DNA of 64,000 bases from Streptomyces sp. WZ-12 (GTDB taxonomy: Bacteria; Actinomycetota; Actinomycetes; Streptomycetales; Streptomycetaceae), in assembly GCF_028898845.1 (NCBI RefSeq), contig NZ_CP118574.1, positions 248,001 to 312,000 on the forward strand, written 5' to 3'. Below, piece after piece: positions 18,591 to 26,926 of the stretch. The position numbers were made by a program, and so were the translations under genes. The number at the start of each line of letters is the position of its first letter. Positions within the stretch are counted from its first letter, which is position 1. The notes below the pieces were generated by a model. It ran no database searches. It was not told where the DNA came from and saw nothing but the letters and a program-made list of their open reading frames with translations.

Positions 18591-21149
18591 TCAGTTCACC
18601 GTGTCGTGGCTGAGCTCGATGTCGCACTCGGTCTGCCCGGAGGCGTCCAGCCGCAGCGGGGCGGCGGCCGGCGGGTAGCCGCTGGCGATCAGCGTGTACT
18701 CGCCGCTGTCGAGGTCGGTGAAGACGTACTCACCGTCGTGACCGCTCGTGGCGCTGCCCACGACGTTGCCCGTGGGGTCCAGCAGGGTCACCCGGGCGTC
18801 GTTGACCGCGCCGCCCTGTGCGGTGCGGACGGTGCCGCGCACCTGGGCGCCCAACGTCAGCCGGATCTCGTACCAGTTGCGGTTGCCGGCGGCGACCTCC
18901 ACCTGGAGGGCCGACGGGCGGTGCCGCTCCGCGCTGACGGCCAGCGTGTAGCTGCCGGGCGTCAGCTCGTTGAACACGAAGCCGCCGTCCTGGCCGACCA
19001 CGCCGGAGGCCACGACCTCGCCGCGCACGTCGGTGGCCACGACCAACGCACCGGGTACCGGGTCGTCGTTCTTCTCCTCGCGGACCTCGCCGGAGAGTCC
19101 GGCCGCGCCGCTCAGCGTGAGGTCGAAGGCGGCCGGTTCGGCGCCCACCACGACCGTCAGCGCCTGCGGCTTGCGGGCGCCGGCGGAGCCGATCAGGACG
19201 TAGGTGCCGGGGCCGGTCGTCGGTAGCGCGTAGCCGCCGTCGGCGTCGGTTGTCGCGCGGCCGAGCTGGCGGCCGCCGACGCTGATCAGGGTGACCGCGG
19301 CCTGCGGCACCGGTCGTCCGTCGCTGTCGCGCACCGTGCCGTGGATCGCCGGTCCGGACGCCGTCGGCCCGGGGTCCGGGACGCTCTCGACGGCCGCGGC
19401 GGCCGGGGCCGCCTCCTTGGGGGCGGGCGCGGCCGCTTCCGCTGCCGGCGGGACCTCGCCGTTCGCCTCGGCCTCCGCCTGGGCCCGCGCCTGGAGGCCG
19501 GAGATCTGCCGCAGCGGCGCCTCCTTGATGAACCACATCAGCACGAAGGCGACCGCAACGACGATCGCGCCCATCAGGAAGACGGTGTGCATCGAGTCGG
19601 CGAAGCCGCGCTTGAACGGCTCGGCCAGTCGCGGGTCGAGGTGCTGGATGAACGAGGAGTCGCTCAGCACGCCCGAGGAGCCGCCGTTGGTGGGGTGCTT
19701 GAGCATGTCGAGCACCGGCTTGTTGGCCGGGTCCTGCAGCACCGCGGGGTCCTTGAGTGCCTCCTGGAAGCGCAGGGTGGAGGCGGCCTTCTTGAACGCG
19801 TCGCCGATCTTGTCGCCGACGGTGCTGAACAGCACCGACAGGAAGATCGCGGTACCGGCGGTGGCGCCCATCTGCCGGAAGAAGGTCGACGAGGCGGTCG
19901 CCACGCCCATGTCCTTCGGCGGCACCGCGTTCTGCACGGCGAGCACCAGGGTCTGCATGCAGCCGCCCAGGCCGAGGCCGAAGACCAGCATGTAGACCAT
20001 GGTTTCCCACAGCGGGGTGTCCCACTGGACGCGGAAGTGGAAGAGCAGCATCGCGGCGACCATCAGCGCGGTGCCGATGATCGGGAAGATCTTGTAGCGG
20101 CCGGTCTTGGAGGTGATCTGGCCGGAGACGATCGAGGCGATCATCATGCCCGCCATCAACGGCAGCATTTCCAGGCCGGACTTGGTGGGGCTGGCGCCCT
20201 TCACGATCTGGAGGTACTGCGGGATCATCAGCATCCCGCCGAACATGCCCATACCGATCAGCACGGACAGCAGGCTGGTCTTGCTGAAGGTGCCGTTGCG
20301 GAACAGCCGCATCGGGATCAGCGCGTCGTCGCCCATCCGCCGCTCGACGAAGATCCAGGCGATGATGCCGACGACGCCGATGACGTAACAGGCAACGGAG
20401 TTGGACGAGGTCCAGCCCCACTCCCGACCCTGCTCGGCGACGAGCAGCAGCGGGACGACACCCATGCTGATGGTCAGCGCGCCCCACCAGTCGATGCGGT
20501 GGTTGCGCCGGGTGTGCGGGATGTTGAGGACCTTGGCCACGACGAACAGCGCGATGATGCCGATCGGCACGTTGACCAGGAAGACCCAGCGCCAGCCGGT
20601 GATGCCGAGCAGGTGGGCCTGGCCGGCCAGCGCACCGCCGATCAGCGGACCGGCGACGCTGGAGGTGGCGAACGTACCGAGCATGTAGCCCTGGTACCGG
20701 GCACGCTCCCGGGGCGGGACGATGTCACCGATGATCGCCAGTGCCAGCGACATCAGGCCACCGGCACCGAGGCCCTGGATGGCGCGGAACGCGGCGAGTT
20801 CGGTCATCGAGGTGGAGAAGGTGCAGAGCACCGAGCCGATGACGAAGATGCTGATCGCCGTCAGGTAGTACGGCTTGCGACCGTGCAGGTCGGACAGCTT
20901 GCCGTACAGCGGGGTGGCGATCGTCGAGGTGATCAGGTAGGCGGTGGTCGCCCAGGCTTGCTGGCTCAGGCCGTGCAGGTCGTCGGCGATGGTCCTGATG
21001 GACGTGCTGACGATGGTCTGGTCGAGCGCGGCAAGGAACATCCCCAGCATCAGACCGCTGAGGATGGTGAGGATCTGGCGGTGGCTGAGCGCCCCCGCCC
21101 CCGGTATCGCCTTGGCTTGCGCCCCCGGCGGAGAGGTGGCTGTGCTCAT
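18591..21149 (-). CDS. DHA2 (EmrB/QacA) drug exporter with three C-terminal carboxypeptidase-regulatory-like repeats
   Basis: 852 residues; ordinary DHA2 exporters are about 500. Residues 1 to about 555 form the 14-helix MFS part (LDQTIVSTSIRTIADDL at helix 1, LSDLHGRKP loop, GAGGLMSLALAIIGD). An A/E/P-rich linker (about 560-600) leads to three beta-sandwich repeats of about 82 residues. Each has a G-T/E-V start and a DGGY/F..L.PG.Y pattern, like CarboxypepD_reg/Cna-B folds. It probably exports lipophilic compounds by proton antiport. Its ATG overlaps the MarR gene stop by 4 bp, so the two are co-expressed. Confidence 0.9.
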   Translation of the reverse strand: MSTATSPPGAQAKAIPGAGALSHRQILTILSGLMLGMFLAALDQTIVSTSIRTIADDLHGLSQQAWATTAYLITSTIATPLYGKLSDLHGRKPYYLTAISIFVIGSVLCTFSTSMTELAAFRAIQGLGAGGLMSLALAIIGDIVPPRERARYQGYMLGTFATSSVAGPLIGGALAGQAHLLGITGWRWVFLVNVPIGIIALFVVAKVLNIPHTRRNHRIDWWGALTISMGVVPLLLVAEQGREWGWTSSNSVACYVIGVVGIIAWIFVERRMGDDALIPMRLFRNGTFSKTSLLSVLIGMGMFGGMLMIPQYLQIVKGASPTKSGLEMLPLMAGMMIASIVSGQITSKTGRYKIFPIIGTALMVAAMLLFHFRVQWDTPLWETMVYMLVFGLGLGGCMQTLVLAVQNAVPPKDMGVATASSTFFRQMGATAGTAIFLSVLFSTVGDKIGDAFKKAASTLRFQEALKDPAVLQDPANKPVLDMLKHPTNGGSSGVLSDSSFIQHLDPRLAEPFKRGFADSMHTVFLMGAIVVAVAFVLMWFIKEAPLRQISGLQARAQAEAEANGEVPPAAEAAAPAPKEAAPAAAAVESVPDPGPTASGPAIHGTVRDSDGRPVPQAAVTLISVGGRQLGRATTDADGGYALPTTGPGTYVLIGSAGARKPQALTVVVGAEPAAFDLTLSGAAGLSGEVREEKNDDPVPGALVVATDVRGEVVASGVVGQDGGFVFNELTPGSYTLAVSAERHRPSALQVEVAAGNRNWYEIRLTLGAQVRGTVRTAQGGAVNDARVTLLDPTGNVVGSATSGHDGEYVFTDLDSGEYTLIASGYPPAAAPLRLDASGQTECDIELSHDTVN

Positions 21150-21700
21150 CTACGTATCTCTCCCTGCTCCACGGCGGTGCCCTGGTCTCCCCCTGAGCAC
21201 GGTCGTGAGTGTTGACGTTCTGCCAGGTCGTGGTTGAGCCGGCTCATCAGCCGGATCAGGTCGGCCCGGTCCTGCGGCGACCAGGCTTCGAGGATCCCGG
21301 CCAACTCGGCGTCCCGTTGGCGCCGGTAGTCCTCGAAGCGGGCCCGGCCCGCCTCGGTGGCGGTCAGCAGCGAACCGCGCCGGTCCTCCGGGTCCGGTCG
21401 ACGGGCGACCAGACCGCGCTCGACCAGCGAGCGCACCTGCCTGCTGACGGTGGACAGGTCCAGGAAGGCATCGGCGGCGAGGTCGGTCGCCCGTTGGTCG
21501 CCGCCGCACACCAGCCTGGCCAGCAGCACCCGGTCGGCGGCGCCGGCGTCGTGCTTGACCCGTTGCTTCCAGGCCGCGATCAGGCGGGTGAAGCGGACCA
21601 TCTCGGTCCCCAGTCCCGCGGCCACCTCGTCCAGACTCGACGCGGCGGTGATCTCCGGGACCCCCGCTCCGTCGGAGGCATGGACCGTGCCGTTGCTCAT
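21146..21700 (-). CDS. MarR-family repressor
   Basis: 184 residues. The winged-helix core spans ATDLAADAFLDLSTVSRQVRSLVERGLV and the wing RRPDPEDRRGSLLTATEAG. ATG 21700 follows GAAGGAT; the in-frame start six codons earlier lacks one. It is the first gene of a two-gene operon with the DHA2 exporter and most likely represses that operon through the palindrome at 21760-21780, with the exported ligand as inducer. Confidence 0.92.
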   Translation of the reverse strand: MSNGTVHASDGAGVPEITAASSLDEVAAGLGTEMVRFTRLIAAWKQRVKHDAGAADRVLLARLVCGGDQRATDLAADAFLDLSTVSRQVRSLVERGLVARRPDPEDRRGSLLTATEAGRARFEDYRRQRDAELAGILEAWSPQDRADLIRLMSRLNHDLAERQHSRPCSGGDQGTAVEQGEIRR

Positions 21701-21759
21701 CGTCGTGATCCTTCGCACTCAATGGGCGCATGCGTGAAAGCGCGATCCAGCCGGTCCAC

Positions 21760-21780
21760 TGGATACATTGCTTGTATCCA
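21760..21780 (-). promoter_or_regulatory. Probable MarR operator
   Basis: TGGATACA-TTGCT-TGTATCCA, a perfect 8-bp dyad with 5-bp spacer, 60 bp upstream of the marR start. Length and symmetry fit a MarR-type site. An overlapping GCTTG...CAAGC repeat lies at its right edge. Confidence 0.65.
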
Positions 21781-21958
21781 GCAAGCATAGCGGGTGGAAG
21801 CCGGTGCCGCTGACCAAGGGACGACCTGTCGCGGCCCGGGCCCGGGAGCGCCAACCGGGGACCTCCGACACGGCCCGCCGCTGCCTCAAGGAAAAGTCCC
21901 GCCAAGGTGGTACATATGCCGGCAACACTCGACCGACCCCGACCGGAAGGGAGAAGTC

Positions 21959-22036
21959 ATGTCGTCGAAGCGTCGCCGCAAGAAGAAGGCGCGCCGCAAC
22001 CACGCGGCCAATCACGGCAAGCGCCCGCAGTCCTGA
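21959..22036 (+). CDS. 25-residue bL37-like ribosomal protein
   Basis: ATG 21959, after a strong GGAAGGGAG site, encodes MSSKRRRKKKARRNHAANHG then KRPQS. The very basic N-terminus and the ANHGKRP ending match the small actinobacterial large-subunit protein known as bL37 in mycobacteria. It would bind 23S rRNA in the 50S particle. It is monocistronic, between the divergent marR operon and the convergent agmatine deiminase gene. Confidence 0.7.
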   Translation: MSSKRRRKKKARRNHAANHGKRPQS

Positions 22037-22048
22037 GCGGGCCCGCGG

Positions 22049-23059
22049 CTAACCGGGGCGGGGCGCCCCGGGAAGCTGCTGGGTGATGCAGTGGACCCCG
22101 CCGCCGCCGAAGGCGAGCGTCGGGGCCGGCACCCCCACCACTTGGCGGCCGGGCAGCGCGGCGGCGAGCACCGCGAGCGCCTCCTCGTCCCGGTCGCCGC
22201 CGCCGACCGGCACCACCGCCCCACCATTGGCGAGGTAGAAGTTGAGGTACCCGACCTCGACCTCCTCGCCGTCGACCGTGCCGTACGCGGTCTGCGGCAG
22301 TTCGACGATCTCCAACTCCCGGCCCCGGGCGTCGGTGGACGCCGCCAGGACCGCACGGTTGGCCCGCATCCGGGCGTGATCGGGGTGCCGCTCGTCATCG
22401 GGCACGAAGGCGACGACCTTCCCGGGCGCCACGAAGGCGCAGACCCCGTCCACGTGACCGTCGGTCTCGGTGTCCTCCAACCCGCCGTACGGCAGCCAGA
22501 TCACCTTGTCGATGCCCAGTCGCCGGCCGAGCTCGGCCTCCATGTCGACCCGCCCCATGCCTGGGTTGCGGTTGGGATGCAGCAGACACTGCTCGGTGGT
22601 GATCAGCGTGCCCTCGCCGTCGACGGTGATCGCCCCGCCCTCCAGCACCATCTCGGAGTGCACCCGGTCGATGTGCAACCGGTCCAACAGCCGCGCGGCC
22701 AGCCGGTCGTCGTCATCCCAGGGACGGCGCTTGCCGCCCCAGGCATTGAAGCGGAAGTCCACGCCGACCCGGCGCCCGTCCTCGGCGAACGCGAAGATCG
22801 GGCCCGCGTCCCGCATCCAGGAGTCGTCCAGGGGCAGTTCGACGATCTCGATGCCCGGGCCGCACTGCGCACGGGCCCGAGCCCCCTGCCCCGGCGCGGC
22901 CACCATCAGCACCGGCTCGAACGCGGAGACCGCACGGGCCACCTCGGCGTACTCCCGCCGAGCGGCCCCGAACGCCGCTCCCCACAGGGATTCCCGGCTC
23001 GGCCAGGCCATCAGGCACAGCTCGTGCTCGGCCCATTCGGCGGGCATCCGAGGACGCAT
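22049..23059 (-). CDS. Agmatine deiminase family protein (PAD_porph)
   Basis: 336 residues, family length. Start MPAEWAEHELCLMAWPSRE; conserved WMRDAGPIF and DFRFNAWGG; catalytic Cys in the C-terminal GGGGVHCITQQLPG. It hydrolyses agmatine to N-carbamoylputrescine and ammonia in the cytoplasm. There is no putrescine carbamoyl-hydrolase or transporter gene adjacent. About 40 bp separates it from hemC on the same strand, so the two may be co-transcribed. Confidence 0.9.
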   Translation of the reverse strand: MRPRMPAEWAEHELCLMAWPSRESLWGAAFGAARREYAEVARAVSAFEPVLMVAAPGQGARARAQCGPGIEIVELPLDDSWMRDAGPIFAFAEDGRRVGVDFRFNAWGGKRRPWDDDDRLAARLLDRLHIDRVHSEMVLEGGAITVDGEGTLITTEQCLLHPNRNPGMGRVDMEAELGRRLGIDKVIWLPYGGLEDTETDGHVDGVCAFVAPGKVVAFVPDDERHPDHARMRANRAVLAASTDARGRELEIVELPQTAYGTVDGEEVEVGYLNFYLANGGAVVPVGGGDRDEEALAVLAAALPGRQVVGVPAPTLAFGGGGVHCITQQLPGAPRPG

Positions 23060-23098
23060 GAACCGGGCTCCCTGCTCGTGTGCGGGCGGTTGACGGGA

Positions 23099-24034
23099 TC
23101 AGTGCGCGATGCTGTCGATCAACTCGCGGGCGCCCTGGCGCAGCAGCGCCACGGCAACGGACGTCCCCAGTGTCTCAGGGGTCAGCGGACCGGCCCACTC
23201 GTGCGCGTTCAGCACGGTCTTGCCGTCCGGGGTGAAGACGCTGGCCCGCAGCGAGAGCTCACCGCGCCGATCGGTGGTGGCGAACCCGGCGATCGGGCTG
23301 TTGCAGTGCCCCTGGAGGACGTGCAGCAGCATCCGCTCCGCCGTGGTCTCCCGGTACGTCGCCGGGTCGCCGAGCCCGCTCACCGCGTCGATGGTCTCCG
23401 CGTCGTCCTCGCGGCACTGGAGGGCCAGCACGCCCGCGCCGATCGGCGGGCACATCAAGTCCACCGGCAGGATCTCGGTGATCGCGTCGGTGCGGCCGAT
23501 CCGCTCCAGGCCGGAGACCGCCAGCAGCAGGGCGTCGGCGTCGCCGGCGGCCAGCTTCTCCATGCGGCGGTTGGCGTTGCCGCGCATCGGGACGCACTCC
23601 AAGTGCGGGTACGAGGCGGCGAGTTGGGCGATCCGGCGCACCGAGGACGTGCCGATGCGGGTGCCCGCGGGCAGCTCGTCGAGGGTACGGCCGCCGGGGT
23701 GGATCAGCGCGTCGCGGACGTCGTCCCGCTTGAGGAAGGCGGCGAACGTCGTCCCGGCCGGCAGCGGACGGTCGCCGGGAATGTCCTTGACGCAGTGCAC
23801 CGCGAGGTCGGCCGCACCGGCCAGGAGGGCGGCGTCGACCTCCTTGGTGAACGCCCCCTTGCCCTCCACCTGGGAGAGCGCCCCCATCCACCGGTCTCCG
23901 GTCGTCTTGACGGGGACGACCTCCGTGGTGATGCCGGGGTACAGCGCGGCCAGTTCGGCGCGGACGCGCTCCACCTGAGCCAGGGCCATCGGCGAGTCTC
24001 GGGAAACGATGCGGATCAGTTCTGGGGCGGACAT
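23099..24034 (-). CDS. hemC: Hydroxymethylbilane synthase (porphobilinogen deaminase)
   Basis: 311 residues. Family landmarks: [21 protein letters not shown] at the N-terminus, [33 protein letters not shown] and the dipyrromethane-attaching Cys in [10 protein letters not shown]. It polymerises four porphobilinogens into the linear tetrapyrrole. It is not beside hemA, hemB or hemD, so it is probably a second copy. The motif VHCVKDIPG has Cys where most enzymes have Ser. Confidence 0.88.
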   Translation of the reverse strand: MSAPELIRIVSRDSPMALAQVERVRAELAALYPGITTEVVPVKTTGDRWMGALSQVEGKGAFTKEVDAALLAGAADLAVHCVKDIPGDRPLPAGTTFAAFLKRDDVRDALIHPGGRTLDELPAGTRIGTSSVRRIAQLAASYPHLECVPMRGNANRRMEKLAAGDADALLLAVSGLERIGRTDAITEILPVDLMCPPIGAGVLALQCREDDAETIDAVSGLGDPATYRETTAERMLLHVLQGHCNSPIAGFATTDRRGELSLRASVFTPDGKTVLNAHEWAGPLTPETLGTSVAVALLRQGARELIDSIAH

Positions 24035-24243
24035 GGCGCCGATGATAGACCGTCAAATACGGACAGTTACCGACAGCGCGTCGGAGTTCGAGTGCGTCGC
24101 GTCACCCCCGCACCGCTATCCGGACGGACGGCCGGCGCCCCACTCCCCACACTCCGCTCAAGTCGCCCAACTCTCCCCCACCGCATGCCTGTTGGGGCCC
24201 ACAGGCATCCGCCTTCATCAGCACCGCCGGCGGGGCCGCACGG

Positions 24244-25836
24244 TCAGCGTCTGGCCCAGGGATGCCGCAACCGGATCCAGATGTCGCGGGCCCGCCGCCC
24301 GGCCTCCGTGCGACTGTGGGCGACCAGCTTCCGGGCCTGCTCCTTGGTCTCCACCATCGGGCCGGAGCCCCGCAGCGGCTTGCCCGCCGTCTCGTGCAGG
24401 AAGAGCGTCGAGACGAAGCCGACCACACCGGCGACCATCAGGTAGTACGCGGGAACCAGCTGGCTCCCGGTCAACTGCACCAGCCCGGAGGCGAACAGCG
24501 GCGTGGTGCCGCCGAACAGCGACACCGAGATGTTGAAGGCGATGGACAGCGCGCCGTAGCGCAGCCGGGTCGGGAAGAGCGCCGGGAGGGTGGCGGCGGA
24601 GGTGCCGGCGAAGCAGACCAGGAGCAGGCCGAGGATCAGGCAGCCGAGGGCGGGCAGCAGGATGCCGCCGGCCCGGATGAGCAGGATCGCAGGGGTGGCG
24701 AGCGCGATCAGGGCGATGCTCCCGGCCATGAAGACGGGGCGGCGACCCCAACGGTCGGAGGTGCGGCCGACGGTGGTGATGGTGAGCACCACCACGATCA
24801 TGGTGCCCAGGATCAGCAGTTGGGCGGTGAGCGGGTCCTCGCCGAGGGTCTCGGTCATGAAGGTCGGCAGGTAGGACGTGACCATGTAGTTGGTGACGTT
24901 GTAGAGCAGCACCAGGCCCATGCAGATCAGCACCGCCTGCCAGTGCCGGGTGAAGATCTCCTTCAGCCTGCCGTGCCCGGACTGGCGGGCGACCTCGACC
25001 GGGTCCTCGCCGCCCGCGGCGCGGTTCTCCTCGGCCTCCCGGTGGGCCTGTTCGGCCTCGCGCTGGAAGGCCGGGGTCTCCTCCAGCCGCAGCCGCATGT
25101 AGAGGCCGATCAGTCCGAGCGGTCCCGCGACGAGGAACGGCAGTCGCCAGCCCCAGGACACCAGTCCGTGCTCACCGAGCACCGCGGTGAGCACGGTGAC
25201 CAGGCCGGAGCCGAGCGAATAGCCGACGAACGTGCCGAAGTCGAGCCAACTGCCGAGGAATCCGCGGCGTTTGTCGGGGGCGTATTCGGCGATATAGGTG
25301 GTGGCTCCGGCGTATTCACCACCGGTCGAGAATCCCTGCACCAACCGGCAGATCAACAGCAGAATCGGCGCGGCAAAGCCGATGGCCTGATACCCGGGCA
25401 GGAATCCGACGGCGAAGGTGCTGATCGCCATCATGATCATGGTGGCGGCCAAGACCTGCTTGCGGCCGATGCGGTCACCGAGCGGCCCGAACACCATGCC
25501 ACCCAACGGCCTTACGAGGAATGCCGCGGCAAAGGTCGCGAACGACGCGACGACCTGCGCGCCCGGCGAACTGGCCGGGAAGAACACTTTTCCGAGGGTG
25601 CCCGCCAAGTAGGCGTAGACGCCGAAGTCGAACCACTCCATCGTATTGCCGAGCGCGGCCGCCGAAACCGCCCGGCGTACCGCCGGCCGGTCGGTCACCG
25701 TTACGTCCGCGACGCTCAGCGGTCGTTTGCGGCGACGCAGCAGAATACGCAAAAGGCGGTCGGTGTCGGCACTGCCGCCACCGGACTTCTTCCGGAGCGG
25801 ACGGCGGCCGGTCGGTTTTCCGCGTTCGGCGCTCAT
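24244..25836 (-). CDS. MFS metabolite:H+ symporter (MHS/ProP-like)
   Basis: 530 residues. An N-terminal basic/charged tail of about 55 residues precedes 12 membrane helices. MHS signatures include GNTMEWFDFGVYAYLAG in helix 1, RPLGGMVFGPLGDRIGRKQVL, and FSTGGEYAGATTYIAEYAPDKRRG. Relatives import proline/betaine, citrate or ketoglutarate; substrate not determinable here. The extended cytoplasmic N-terminus is unusual, so the true start could lie a little downstream. Confidence 0.9.
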   Translation of the reverse strand: MSAERGKPTGRRPLRKKSGGGSADTDRLLRILLRRRKRPLSVADVTVTDRPAVRRAVSAAALGNTMEWFDFGVYAYLAGTLGKVFFPASSPGAQVVASFATFAAAFLVRPLGGMVFGPLGDRIGRKQVLAATMIMMAISTFAVGFLPGYQAIGFAAPILLLICRLVQGFSTGGEYAGATTYIAEYAPDKRRGFLGSWLDFGTFVGYSLGSGLVTVLTAVLGEHGLVSWGWRLPFLVAGPLGLIGLYMRLRLEETPAFQREAEQAHREAEENRAAGGEDPVEVARQSGHGRLKEIFTRHWQAVLICMGLVLLYNVTNYMVTSYLPTFMTETLGEDPLTAQLLILGTMIVVVLTITTVGRTSDRWGRRPVFMAGSIALIALATPAILLIRAGGILLPALGCLILGLLLVCFAGTSAATLPALFPTRLRYGALSIAFNISVSLFGGTTPLFASGLVQLTGSQLVPAYYLMVAGVVGFVSTLFLHETAGKPLRGSGPMVETKEQARKLVAHSRTEAGRRARDIWIRLRHPWARR

Positions 25837-25899
25837 TTCATTCCGTCCGGGAGCTCAATTCCGTGCCTCATATGCGGCATTCTTTCTCCGGGCGTTCCG

Positions 25900-26009
25900 C
25901 GGCGGGGCAGCCCCGCCGGGCCGCATGTCGAACGCCGCGGTCCGCGTGGTCCTTTCCGGGGTGCCCGGCAGCCGGGAGCCCGGGCCGGCGGTCGGCCGAC
26001 CCGGGCTCC
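25900..26009 (-). terminator. Two hairpins after the sortase operon
   Basis: GGCGGGG-CAG-CCCCGCC at 25901-25917 and GGAGCCCGGG (25975-25984) / CCCGGGCTCC (26000-26009). Both lie between the end of the sortase gene and the start of the MHS gene on the same strand, separating the two units. Confidence 0.55.
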
Positions 26010-26046
26010 GGCCACCGGCCCGTACGCGGACCGGCGGCGCGTCGTC

Positions 26047-26742
26047 CTAGGCGCGCTTCGACGAGGTGAGGTGGGCGAAGGCCACCACGTTGGCCCTGTA
26101 GTCCTTGGCCTTGTGGTCGTAGGAGCCGCCGCAGGTGATCAGGCGGAGCTGGGCGTCCGGAGTGTCGGCGTAGACCCGGTCGTTGGGGAAGTTCGCCTTG
26201 CTGAAGGTCTCCACGGAGTCGATCTTGAACGTGGCGACGATCCCGTCTTCCCGGGTGATCTCGACGGTGGCCCCGGGCTTGAGGATCTCCAGTTGCAGGA
26301 ACACCGCCGGGCCGGTCTTGGTGTCCACGTGCCCGGCGACGATCGCGGCGCCGCGCTCCCCCGGGGCAGCACCGTCCTGGTACCAGCCGACGAGGTTCTT
26401 GTCATTGGCCGGGGGCGGGTTGAGCTGCCCGGTGGGGCCGAGGGTGAGGTTGGTGAAGGGCGCGTCCACGCCGAGCTCCGGGATCGTCAGCCGCTTCGGG
26501 GCCGAGCGGGACAGTGCCAGGTCGGAGTGGGGCGCGGCGGCCCGGTGATGGGCGGAGGCGGCCGCGGGACGGGACTGCGGTGTGGCGTCCGCCGAGTCGT
26601 CCAGGGAGTTGTAGACGAGGAAGGAACCCAGCAGAAACGCTCCCGCGGCCCAGATCAGGCCGCGTCCCGTGGTACGGGGGGCGGCGGTCTCCTCTGGTGG
26701 GTCGGGGTTCGGATTCGGCTGGGGCGACTGCTGGGCGGTCAT
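26047..26742 (-). CDS. Class F sortase
   Basis: 231 residues from ATG 26742 (after GAAAGGG; the frame is open upstream, but that region is intergenic). A Pro-rich N-terminus precedes one membrane helix (about 27-44), then the extracytoplasmic sortase barrel with His138 (AGHVDT), Cys204 (LITCGG) and Arg216 (YRANV). Class F sortases are the common actinobacterial type with few known substrates. Its gene follows, on the same strand, the RGD/HTGGG repeat protein gene, the likely substrate. Confidence 0.92.
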   Translation of the reverse strand: MTAQQSPQPNPNPDPPEETAAPRTTGRGLIWAAGAFLLGSFLVYNSLDDSADATPQSRPAAASAHHRAAAPHSDLALSRSAPKRLTIPELGVDAPFTNLTLGPTGQLNPPPANDKNLVGWYQDGAAPGERGAAIVAGHVDTKTGPAVFLQLEILKPGATVEITREDGIVATFKIDSVETFSKANFPNDRVYADTPDAQLRLITCGGSYDHKAKDYRANVVAFAHLTSSKRA

Positions 26743-26926
26743 GAGGGGCCCTTTCGTGAAACGGGCGGAGCGAGATGCGGGGAGGACATGCGCGGCGCCG
26801 TCGCACGGCACTCGGGTCGTCTTGGGGCGCGCGGCGCCGGGCGGCGGACCCGCAATCGCCGCGGCCACCGTCCCACGAGGACGGTGGCCGCGACTGCACA
26901 TCGACCTCCGGAGGGGCAGCCTTCTA

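Noticed and set aside
19341..21215. Plus-strand 624-codon frame
   Set aside because: Antisense to the DHA2 exporter; composition (His, Gln, Arg, Asp) is typical of GC-rich shadow frames.
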